A stretch of DNA of 64,000 bases from an uncultured Bacilli bacterium (lineage in GTDB: Bacteria; Bacillota_I; Bacilli_A; RF39; UBA660). Location: positions 92,843 to 156,842 of the forward strand of contig CAKPKL010000001.1 in the NCBI GenBank assembly GCA_934167485.1. Direction: 5' to 3'. Within the stretch, counting starts at the first letter, position 1. Each line of letters opens with the position of its first letter. The notes under the pieces were generated by a model that searched no databases, was not told the DNA's origin, and saw nothing but the letters and a program-made list of their open reading frames with translations. Positions 24,123 through 32,105 of this stretch are shown piece after piece. A program made the position numbers and the translations under genes.

Positions 24123-26420
24123 ATGTTTGATGTAGAAAATAATACTATAGTTATTTGTAATAATAATTATAGAATGCAAATATTAAAAAAAATAAATAAA
24201 CTTACTAATATAAAATTTTATAGTTTAGAAGAATTTATAAAGTCTTATTATTTTGATTATGATGAGAAAAGTGTCTTGTATTTAATAAAAAAATATAATT
24301 TTGATTATTCTTTAGCGTGTGAGTATCTAGATAATTTAATATATATAGAAGACAAAAAATATAATAATACTAAATTAGATTTTTTAGTACAAATAAAAGA
24401 AGAACTTATAGATAATAATTTACTTATATTTAATAATAGATTTAAAAAATATATAAGTGATAAGAAAATAGTATTATATAAATTAAATTTAAGTAAATTT
24501 GATAAATATTTATTAAGAGATATAAATTATAAAATAATCGATATAGAAAACAATAATTATATTCCTAAAATATATAAATTTGATGATATAGAGGATGAAG
24601 TTGAGTTTGTAGCGCATGAAATATCTAAATTATTAGATAGTGGTATTAGTATAAATAATATAAAACTTACAAATGTATCTGATGATTATATAAATGTAAT
24701 AAATAGAATATTTGGATTTTATAATTTAAAAATAGATAAATTTAAAAATATACCTATAATATCTACAGTAATAGGTAATTTGTTTTATAGTAATATAGAT
24801 TTGGGATTAACAGGTGCATTAAATTTTATTGAAAAATATAAAGATACAGATATTTATAATAAAATAATAGATATATGTAATAAATATGTTTGGTGTAATG
24901 ATATAGAAGATTTGAAAATATTAATTTATCATGATTTAAATAATACTTTTATAAAACAAGAAAAATATACTAATATGATAGAGGTTATAGATTTTAAAAA
25001 TTATGATGGAGAAGATTACGTTTTTATGTTAGGTTTTAATCAAGGTATAATTCCTAGACTTTTTAAAGATGAAGATTATATAAATGATTCTATTAAACCA
25101 GTTTATATGGATACTACAGTAGAAAAAAACAAATTAGAGAAGGATTATATTATAAAATGTATTAAAAATATTAAAAATTTAATTATTACATATAAATTAA
25201 AAACACCTTTTAACACTTTTTATCCATCTAGTTTGATAGATGAATTAGGAGTAACTGCAAAAGATATAGTACTTGATTTAAATACTAGTTATAGTGAAAT
25301 GTCTAATAAAATAAAACTTGGTGAATATATAGATAATTTAATTAAGTTTGGAGAGAAAAGTGATAAGTTATCTATACTAAATTCTAATTATGATATACCT
25401 TATAATACTTATTCAAATATATTTACTGGATTAAGTAAACAAAAACTAGATAATTACATAAATTCTTTAAATAGCTTTAATTTATCTTATTCTAGTATGG
25501 ATAATTATAATAGATGTGCATTTAGATTTTATATAGATAAAATACTTTGTCTTAAAGATGATATAAAGAAATTTAGTGTTACTTTAGGTTCTTTATATCA
25601 CCATATATTAGAACTGTCAATAAATAAAGAAATAGATATTAGATATGAAGTATATAAATATATAGAAGAAGAATCAATAACTCTTACTAATTCAAATAAG
25701 TTTTTTATAGAAAGAACAATAAATAATTTAGAATATTTAATACAAATATTAAAAGAACAAAACTCATATTCAAAACTAGATATAATAGAAACCGAAAAAG
25801 AAGTTAAAATAAATATTAAAGATAATATAAATTTTATAGGATTTATAGATAAAATCATGTATAAAAAGGTAAATAATGAAATAATAGGTGCGATTATAGA
25901 TTATAAAACATACGTTAAAAAACCTAGTTTAAAGTATATAGAAAGTGGTATTGGATTACAACTTCCAACCTATATGTATTTAGCTTATAACTCATATAAA
26001 AATATAAGATTTGCAGGTTTTTATTTACAAAATATTTTACTTGATAATAAAAGTGATGAAGAAAAACGTGATAGTTTAAAACTAATAGGTTATACAAATA
26101 CAGATACAAATATATTATCTTATTTTGATTATAACTATAAAAATAGTAAAGTAATATCAGGTATTAAAGTGAATAATGATGGTAGTTTTAGTAAAAATAG
26201 TTTAAAAAGGATGTTAGATGATATAAAAATAGATGAACTTATTCAAAAGACAGAAAGTAAAATACAAGATACTATAAAAGATGTATTAGATTCTAAATTT
26301 GATATAAATCCAAAATATGATGATGGTAATATAGGATGTGAATTTTGTCAATTTAGAGATTTGTGTTATAGAACTGAATCTGATTTTGTTAAAATAACAG
26401 GGGATAGTACTGAAAGTTAA
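24123..26420 (+). CDS. addB: AddB/RexB-like subunit of the AddAB helicase-nuclease, reduced
   Basis: A 765-residue protein, much shorter than the usual AddB of about 1,100-1,200. The C-terminal half shows the PD-(D/E)XK nuclease of AddB: YSSMDNYNRCAFRFY with the first cluster Cys, GSLYHHILE, IDYKTY as the catalytic D-Y-K, LQLPTYMYL, and the closing Cys ligands in GCEFCQFRDLC. The N-terminal half lacks an obvious Walker A and is divergent. It ends 14 bases before addA. The pair resects DNA double-strand breaks. Confidence 0.85.
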   Translation: MFDVENNTIVICNNNYRMQILKKINKLTNIKFYSLEEFIKSYYFDYDEKSVLYLIKKYNFDYSLACEYLDNLIYIEDKKYNNTKLDFLVQIKEELIDNNLLIFNNRFKKYISDKKIVLYKLNLSKFDKYLLRDINYKIIDIENNNYIPKIYKFDDIEDEVEFVAHEISKLLDSGISINNIKLTNVSDDYINVINRIFGFYNLKIDKFKNIPIISTVIGNLFYSNIDLGLTGALNFIEKYKDTDIYNKIIDICNKYVWCNDIEDLKILIYHDLNNTFIKQEKYTNMIEVIDFKNYDGEDYVFMLGFNQGIIPRLFKDEDYINDSIKPVYMDTTVEKNKLEKDYIIKCIKNIKNLIITYKLKTPFNTFYPSSLIDELGVTAKDIVLDLNTSYSEMSNKIKLGEYIDNLIKFGEKSDKLSILNSNYDIPYNTYSNIFTGLSKQKLDNYINSLNSFNLSYSSMDNYNRCAFRFYIDKILCLKDDIKKFSVTLGSLYHHILELSINKEIDIRYEVYKYIEEESITLTNSNKFFIERTINNLEYLIQILKEQNSYSKLDIIETEKEVKINIKDNINFIGFIDKIMYKKVNNEIIGAIIDYKTYVKKPSLKYIESGIGLQLPTYMYLAYNSYKNIRFAGFYLQNILLDNKSDEEKRDSLKLIGYTNTDTNILSYFDYNYKNSKVISGIKVNNDGSFSKNSLKRMLDDIKIDELIQKTESKIQDTIKDVLDSKFDINPKYDDGNIGCEFCQFRDLCYRTESDFVKITGDSTES

Positions 26421-26434
26421 AGGAGAAGTGAAAC

Positions 26435-29400
26435 ATGGCTTGGACTAAAGAACAGGAAGATGCAATAACACGTACTGGTGAAAATATTATAGTAAGTGCT
26501 GGAGCAGGATCAGGTAAAACAGCAGTATTAACAGAAAGGACTATAAGAAAGCTTATTAATGGAGGTAATATTAATAGATTACTTATTTTAACATTTACAA
26601 ATGCTGCAGCTGCTGAAATGAAAGATAGAATTAGATTAGCTATAAAGAGGTCAAATTTAAAAGAACAATTAGATTATTTAGATTCTGCTTATATAACTAC
26701 ATTTGATTCATTTTCACTTTCAATAGTAAAAAAATATCATTATCTTTTAGGTATACCAGAAGATGTATCTATTATGGATAATTCTATAGAGGTTATTAAA
26801 ACAAATGAAATCATGAATACTATATTTGAAAATATGTATGGTGATTCTGAATTTGAAAAGTTTATAGGTGATTTTTGTACTAAAGATGATGAAATGTTAA
26901 AAAGTATTGTAAAAGATATTTCTAAAAAATTAGATTTACTTGAAAATAAAAAAGAATACCTAGAAAACTATTCTAATAATTTTTTTGAAGATATTAATTT
27001 AGATAAATATATTAAATCATATTTAGGTTTAATTAATAATAAAGTAAAAGAAATGTATGAACCATATAAATCATTAATGTCATTAACTGATAAGAAATTT
27101 ATGGATACATATAATCTAGAACCATTATTAAATTCTAATACCTATAATGATATAAAAGAAAATATAACTAAAATAGGTTCTCCTAGAAAAAATAATAATT
27201 GTGAAGAAGATTTTGTTATCTATAAAGATATACTTAATAATATAATAAAAGAGTTAAAAGAATTAACAAGATTTGAAGATGAAGATGAGATGAAAGAATC
27301 TTTATTATCTACAAAACCTTATATAAATTCTATATGTAAAATTATAAATAAATTTGATATAGAATTTAATAAATATAAGAATTTAAATAATTTATATACA
27401 TTCTCTGATATAGCATTACTTGCTATTAAATTAATAAGTACAAATGATAGTGTAAGAGAAGAATTAAAAAATAGTTTCGATGAAATAATGGTAGATGAGT
27501 ATCAAGATACAAGTGATATCCAAGAAAGGTTTATAAACTTAATATCAAATAATAATGTATATATGGTAGGTGATATAAAACAATCTATATATAGATTTAG
27601 ACATGCCAATCCATATATTTTTAGAGATAAATATAATAATTATTCTAATTGTCTTGGTGGAGTTAAAATAGATTTATTAAAAAACTTTAGAAGTAGAAGA
27701 GAAGTTTTAGATAATATAAATTTAATATTTAATCTTATTATGGATGAAAAAGTAGGAGATGCTGATTATATTAAATCACATCAAATGAACTTTGGTAATA
27801 TAAATTATGAACAGTCACTTAAAACTAATGAAGATAATAATATGGATATATTAACTTATACAAAAGAAGAATTAGAAGAATACTCAACTGATGAAATAGA
27901 GGCATTTGCAACCGCATATGATATAAAAAATAAAATAGATAATAATTATCAAGTAGTTGATAAAGAAACATCTAAACTTAGAAATTGTACATATAAAGAC
28001 TTTGCTATAATAATGGATAGGGGTACTAGTTTTGATTTATATAAAAAAATATTTGAATATGTAGGAATACCTATAACACAAATAAAGAATGAAAAATTAA
28101 CTAGTGGAGATGATTTATTAATTATTAAGAATTTAATAAATTTAATAATAAAAATAAATAATAAAGAATATGATGATTTATTTAAATATTATTTTACTAG
28201 TGTATCAAGATCATTTATACAAAAATTAAGTGATGAAGAAATATTTGATATAATTAAAAATAATAAATATTATGATACAGAATTATTTAAAATATGTAAA
28301 AGTATTAATATAAATGAAATAAGTAGTAATAAGTTATTAGAACTTATTATAGATAAATTTAATTATTATGAAAAGATAATAACTACTAATAATATTCAAG
28401 AGAGAATATTAAAAATAGAGTACTTAAAAGATTTAAGTGTAAATTTAAGTAATATAGGGTATACTCCAATAGATTTCTCATTATATTTAAACGATATGTT
28501 ACGTGAAGAAGTAATTGAATATTCTTTAAATAGTAATTTTAGTAATAGCGTAAAAATACTAAATATACATAAAAGTAAAGGTCTTGAATATAATATTTGT
28601 TATTTTACTGGTTTATCTAAAAAAAATAACAATAGTGACATTAAAGCTAGATTCTTAGTAGATGATAAATTCAATTTAATAACACCCTATGTAAATTCAG
28701 GTGTAAAAAATACAATATTAAAAGACTTATTAATAGATTCTTATACAAGAGATAATATAAGTGAGAAAATAAGATTATTTTATGTAGCTTTAACACGTGC
28801 TAAAGAAAAAATGGTTTTAATATTGCCAAATAATAATAAAGTAGAGTCTTTTAATAGCCTAGTACCTATAGAAAATAGATTAAAATATAGCAGTATTAGT
28901 GATATGTTAGATTCTATAAAACTTGTGTTAGAACCATATATAAAACCAATTGATTTTAATAAAGTAAAACTAACACATGACTATGATAAAATAAAAAAAT
29001 ATAATTATAAAAAAGAAATAACTGGTAGTAATATTAAAATAAATAAAAAAGTAAATAACATTAATTATGAATTGATAGAAGAATCAAGATTTTCTAAACA
29101 TACTAAAAAATTAATCACACAAGAAGAATATACCAATATGAAAGAAGGAGTATATTTACACTATATATTTGAAACAGAAGACTTTAAAACAACAAAAAAT
29201 CCATATGTTTTGAAATTTCTAGAACAAATAGATAAAGATTATATAAATGTTTATAAAGAATATGAATTTATATATGAGGATGATAAAGAAATAAAGCATG
29301 GATTTATAGATTTAATGTTAGAGTATAACTCTTATATAAATATAGTAGATTATAAGATGAAAAATATAACAGATGATGCATATTTAAAACAATTAAATGG

Positions 29401-29500
29401 ATATAAAAAATATATAGAAACAATAAGTAAAAAGCAAGTTAATATATATCTATATTCTATATTGGATAATAAGTTACAAATACTAAATGATATGTTATAA
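26435..29500 (+). CDS. addA: AddA/RexA helicase-nuclease subunit
   Basis: A 1,021-residue UvrD-like helicase with Walker A SAGAGSGKTAVLTERT, LTFTNAAAAEMKDR, the DEYQDTSD helicase box, GDIKQSIYRFRHA, and motif V/VI regions ILNIHKSKGLEY and RLFYVALTRAKEKM. The C-terminal nuclease has GFIDLMLEY...IVDYKMK. AAAGGAGAAG precedes the ATG. It forms the AddAB complex with the upstream gene for recombinational repair. Confidence 0.95.
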   Translation: MAWTKEQEDAITRTGENIIVSAGAGSGKTAVLTERTIRKLINGGNINRLLILTFTNAAAAEMKDRIRLAIKRSNLKEQLDYLDSAYITTFDSFSLSIVKKYHYLLGIPEDVSIMDNSIEVIKTNEIMNTIFENMYGDSEFEKFIGDFCTKDDEMLKSIVKDISKKLDLLENKKEYLENYSNNFFEDINLDKYIKSYLGLINNKVKEMYEPYKSLMSLTDKKFMDTYNLEPLLNSNTYNDIKENITKIGSPRKNNNCEEDFVIYKDILNNIIKELKELTRFEDEDEMKESLLSTKPYINSICKIINKFDIEFNKYKNLNNLYTFSDIALLAIKLISTNDSVREELKNSFDEIMVDEYQDTSDIQERFINLISNNNVYMVGDIKQSIYRFRHANPYIFRDKYNNYSNCLGGVKIDLLKNFRSRREVLDNINLIFNLIMDEKVGDADYIKSHQMNFGNINYEQSLKTNEDNNMDILTYTKEELEEYSTDEIEAFATAYDIKNKIDNNYQVVDKETSKLRNCTYKDFAIIMDRGTSFDLYKKIFEYVGIPITQIKNEKLTSGDDLLIIKNLINLIIKINNKEYDDLFKYYFTSVSRSFIQKLSDEEIFDIIKNNKYYDTELFKICKSININEISSNKLLELIIDKFNYYEKIITTNNIQERILKIEYLKDLSVNLSNIGYTPIDFSLYLNDMLREEVIEYSLNSNFSNSVKILNIHKSKGLEYNICYFTGLSKKNNNSDIKARFLVDDKFNLITPYVNSGVKNTILKDLLIDSYTRDNISEKIRLFYVALTRAKEKMVLILPNNNKVESFNSLVPIENRLKYSSISDMLDSIKLVLEPYIKPIDFNKVKLTHDYDKIKKYNYKKEITGSNIKINKKVNNINYELIEESRFSKHTKKLITQEEYTNMKEGVYLHYIFETEDFKTTKNPYVLKFLEQIDKDYINVYKEYEFIYEDDKEIKHGFIDLMLEYNSYINIVDYKMKNITDDAYLKQLNGYKKYIETISKKQVNIYLYSILDNKLQILNDML

Positions 29501-29530
29501 TAATAAATATGTGAAATTTGTGGTGGTTTT

Positions 29531-30253
29531 GTGATTAATATAGAATATAAAAATATAAGAAAAATTCCATTTAAAATAAATAGAAATAGTATATTTTACT
29601 ACAATAAAAATATAATTTATAAAATACCTAAAAATATTAGTGAAAACTATATAAATGTTTTAGATTATATAAATAATTGTAATTTAGACATTTTAATTAA
29701 ACTAGTAAATTATATTTATAAAAATGAAAAATTTATTGGATACTCATTTATTAACTATGATAGTTATAAAGGATTAAATAAATTTAAAGAAAGAAATATA
29801 TTTCAAAAAAAAGAAGATTGTCATAAAATTATAGAAATTTTTAATACACTTACTGATAAAGGTTTGTTTTATCATGATTTTCATTGTGGCAATATTATTT
29901 TAAATGAAAAAGATAATGATATAAAATTATGTGATTTAGATTTATTTACAAGAAAAAGTTCAAAAGAAAATATTATAAAACAAATAAGATCGAGTGCTAT
30001 ATTATGTTTAATGTATTTATACAATTTAAGTTATCCTGATATTCTAGTATTAATAAGAGATGGTCAAAATATTAATAAGGATAAAATAGTTAATAAATAT
30101 TTTAAAGAATTATCAAATTCAAAAATAATAGATTTTCATTCTTGTATAGATAAATTAGATTTAGAATTAGTAAGTAAGGAAAGGATTAAATTAAAAAGAA
30201 AGATTAGAGAATTATCACATAATGAATATTATAATAAATACTATCATATTTGA
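29531..30253 (+). CDS. Protein-kinase-fold phosphotransferase of unknown substrate
   Basis: A 240-residue protein beginning with GTG. The catalytic loop YHDFHCGNIIL (H-x-D...N) and a following LCDLDLF (D-x-D metal site) identify the kinase/aminoglycoside phosphotransferase fold. The N-lobe is short (IIYKIPKNISENYINVLDYI), with no clear glycine loop. It follows addA by about 30 bases. Its role is unknown; candidates include a small-molecule or lipopolysaccharide-type kinase. Confidence 0.65.
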   Translation: MINIEYKNIRKIPFKINRNSIFYYNKNIIYKIPKNISENYINVLDYINNCNLDILIKLVNYIYKNEKFIGYSFINYDSYKGLNKFKERNIFQKKEDCHKIIEIFNTLTDKGLFYHDFHCGNIILNEKDNDIKLCDLDLFTRKSSKENIIKQIRSSAILCLMYLYNLSYPDILVLIRDGQNINKDKIVNKYFKELSNSKIIDFHSCIDKLDLELVSKERIKLKRKIRELSHNEYYNKYYHI

Positions 30254-30288
30254 TTAATTATTTAATTTATATTTAAAGAAATAAAACA

Positions 30289-30317
30289 TTGACAAAAAGT
30301 ATATAAGGATATATACT
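30289..30317 (+). promoter_or_regulatory. Strong promoter with overlapping palindrome upstream of the variable pilin
   Basis: TTGACA (30289-30294), 17-base spacer, TATACT (30312-30317). A perfect inverted repeat GTATATA-AGGA-TATATAC (30299-30316) spans spacer and -10, in a position suited to a repressor. No other promoter is evident before the pilin at 30513. Confidence 0.65.
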
Positions 30318-30343
30318 AAATATAGTAAAGGTAGTGGTAGTAT

Positions 30344-30442
30344 ATGAAGATATCATTAAGAAAAATTAATAAAAATAGCGCGGGGGTATCTAGTTATACT
30401 ATAATACCATTAGGATACATAATACAAAGTTCTAGAGGATAA
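30344..30442 (+). CDS. Possible 32-residue small ORF/leader before the variable pilin
   Basis: ATG 30344 opens MKISLRKINKNSAGVSSYTI...SSRG and stops at 30442. It follows GGTAGTGGTAG, a weak ribosome-binding site, downstream of a strong promoter. The segment NKNSAGVSSY and its DNA (AATAAAAATAGCGCGGGGG) resemble the leaders of the poly-G pilins (NKNNAWGGGVTYSKG), with only five Gs here. It might be a decayed leader region. 30443-30512 is AT-rich without other evident features. Confidence 0.35.
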   Translation: MKISLRKINKNSAGVSSYTIIPLGYIIQSSRG

Positions 30443-30512
30443 AACTTTAGGCTTCTTTGTGTTTTTTTGTATACCTTTACAAGAGTGAAACAAAATAAAG
30501 AAGGAGGATAAT

Positions 30513-31625
30513 ATGAAAAGACGAGGTTTTACTTTAATAGAGTTATTAGCAGTTATAGTAATACTAGCTATAATCGCACTAATTGCAACCCCAATAGTAC
30601 TAGATATAATAGAGGATAGCAAAAATTCTAGTATAAAAAGAAGTATAGAATTATATGGTAAAGCAGTAGAAAATTCAGTAGCAAAAGCACAATTAAATGG
30701 AAGTGTTGTACCAAGTGGAAAGTATACGACTACTGATGGTAAAACATTAACAAACGGAAATACAACAATAAAAGTAGATTATGATGGAGCTAAAACAGTA
30801 TGTGATGTATATATATCAAGTGAGGGTACTGTATCACTAAAAAAGTGTAATGTAAGTGATAAGACAATAGAATATACATATGGAAATAAAATATATGAAA
30901 ATGGAGATGTCGTATATTTTGATGTAAAAACAGGTAAAACTTGTAATAATTATACAGAAGAAAATAGTAATACAGGATATAATGGAATAAATGGAACAGG
31001 AAATCAAAATAGTTGTTTAAAATTTTATGCATTTAATGATTTTGGAAATGATAAATTAAATTTAATATTGGATCATAATACCACAGCAACTATAGCCTGG
31101 AATTCAAGTGCGAGTAATGTAAATGGACCGAGTGAAGAATTTTTAAATAAATTAAATGAAGATACAAAAGATTGGATTGGTACAGAAGCTCCAATAAATT
31201 ACACAATGGATCAAACAGGACAAGCAAGTGGAGCAAAATATACAATAGATTATAGTACATATAAAGCAAGATTAATCACAGCTAATGAGATAGCTACAAT
31301 AACAGGAAACACAACATTTAATGAGACAACAGCATCATACTACCATTGGTATTACTTTGATACAAAGTCACAAACAAAAAGTACAACAGGATTTAATTAT
31401 GGATGGTTATATGATAGAACAAGTACAAATTGTAAAGACAAAGGATGTTTAAACAATTCAGATGTGGAAACATATGGATATTGGACTGCGTCTTCGATTG
31501 CTGATAATACTCACCATGCGTGGTATGTGATCTGTAGTGGTTCCGTGTTCCGCAACACCGTTGCCTTTTCGGACAGCTATGGTGTTCGTCCAGTTATAAC
31601 AATCTCAAAATCTTTAATAAAGTAA
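30513..31625 (+). CDS. Type IV prepilin-like protein with adenine-mutagenised variable C-terminus
   Basis: A 370-residue prepilin nearly identical to the 15639 gene through residues 1-60 (MKRRG|FTLIELLAVIV...SIKRSIELYGKAVEN). It carries the same lectin-like domain (CLKFYAFNDFG, LILDHNTTAT, YKARLITANE, YGWLYDR, GYWTASS). The end, IADNTHHAWYVICSGSVFRNTVAFSDSYGVRPVI, is the variable segment. Its DNA is a near match to a silent copy 415 bases downstream, with differences only at positions where one copy has A. GGAGG precedes the ATG. It is probably transcribed from the promoter at 30289. Confidence 0.87.
   Translation: MKRRGFTLIELLAVIVILAIIALIATPIVLDIIEDSKNSSIKRSIELYGKAVENSVAKAQLNGSVVPSGKYTTTDGKTLTNGNTTIKVDYDGAKTVCDVYISSEGTVSLKKCNVSDKTIEYTYGNKIYENGDVVYFDVKTGKTCNNYTEENSNTGYNGINGTGNQNSCLKFYAFNDFGNDKLNLILDHNTTATIAWNSSASNVNGPSEEFLNKLNEDTKDWIGTEAPINYTMDQTGQASGAKYTIDYSTYKARLITANEIATITGNTTFNETTASYYHWYYFDTKSQTKSTTGFNYGWLYDRTSTNCKDKGCLNNSDVETYGYWTASSIADNTHHAWYVICSGSVFRNTVAFSDSYGVRPVITISKSLIK
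31488..31592 (+). other. Variable region of the 30513 pilin
   Basis: Thirty-five codons, about 50% G+C. Invariant codons (GCG TGG, GTG, GGT, GTG, GTT, TCG GAC) alternate with CAC, CAT, TAT, ATC, TGT, TCC, TTC, CGC, ACC, GCC and TTT at positions that are AAC, AAT or TAT in the silent copy at 31903. Confidence 0.75.
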
Positions 31626-31750
31626 AGAATGAGCAATAAAAAAAGTAAAAGATTAACTATAAACAAAGTAGTAAATCTAATTAGTAATTTAAAATTTCTA
31701 AAATAGAAATAAGATAATAAAATTATTTTAATAAAATCAGAATAATATGT

Positions 31751-31846
31751 AACAAAATATTCCAGTGGAATGTTTTGTTGTAAACGAAAAAATACTCGGG
31801 AGAGATTTTTTCGAAAAAACTCACGAGAGATAAAATCTCTTGTGAG
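31751..31846 (+). other. Tandem hairpin spacer before silent cassette 2
   Basis: Three strong hairpins in a row: AACAAAATATTCC/GGAATGTTTTGTT (31751-31779, 13 bp with one G-U), CGAAAAAAT/ATTTTTTCG (31785-31813), and CTCACGAGAGA/TCTCTTGTGAG (31820-31846, one G-U). None has a terminator T-run. The region 31626-31750 before them is AT-rich with no evident gene. The layout mirrors 3239-3361. Confidence 0.65.
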
Positions 31847-31880
31847 AAAATATTTTAGGTAATTTATATTTATATAAATT

Positions 31881-32040
31881 ATTGGGATAAGGCTGAAATC
31901 GTGCGTCTTCGATTGCTGATGATACTAACAATGCGTGGAATGTGAACTATGATGGTAACGTGAACAACAACAACGTTGACAATTCGGACCTCTTTGGCAT
32001 TCGTCCAGTAATAGAAGTTTTAAGATCTAAGTTAATTTAA
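31881..32040 (+). repeat. Silent AAC-rich copy of the pilin variable region (cassette 2, candidate template repeat)
   Basis: After the shared element ATTGGGATAAGGCT (31881-31894), homology to the pilin end begins abruptly at 31902 and runs to the TAA ending at 32040. It has no start codon, and a TGA at 31894 closes the frame upstream, so it is not translated. Seven AAC codons lie in the block, four consecutive. Over 31903-31989 it has 28 A, of which 16 are changed in the coding copy; only 2 of 59 other bases differ, both G here and A there. From 31990 to about 32001 the copies diverge at non-A bases, then rejoin at CGTCCAGT. It fits a template or a nearly unmutated donor. Confidence 0.7.
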
Positions 32041-32051
32041 ATATATTTTGT

Positions 32052-32078
32052 AAACATATTAGAAATAATATGTTTTTT
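32052..32078 (+). terminator. Terminator after silent cassette 2
   Basis: A perfect 10-bp stem (AAACATATTA / TAATATGTTT) with a GAAA loop, followed by Ts. The polA -10 box (TATAAT, 32084-32089) lies just after. Confidence 0.8.
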
Positions 32079-32105
32079 CATGGTATAATAAATATAGGTG
32101 GTAAA

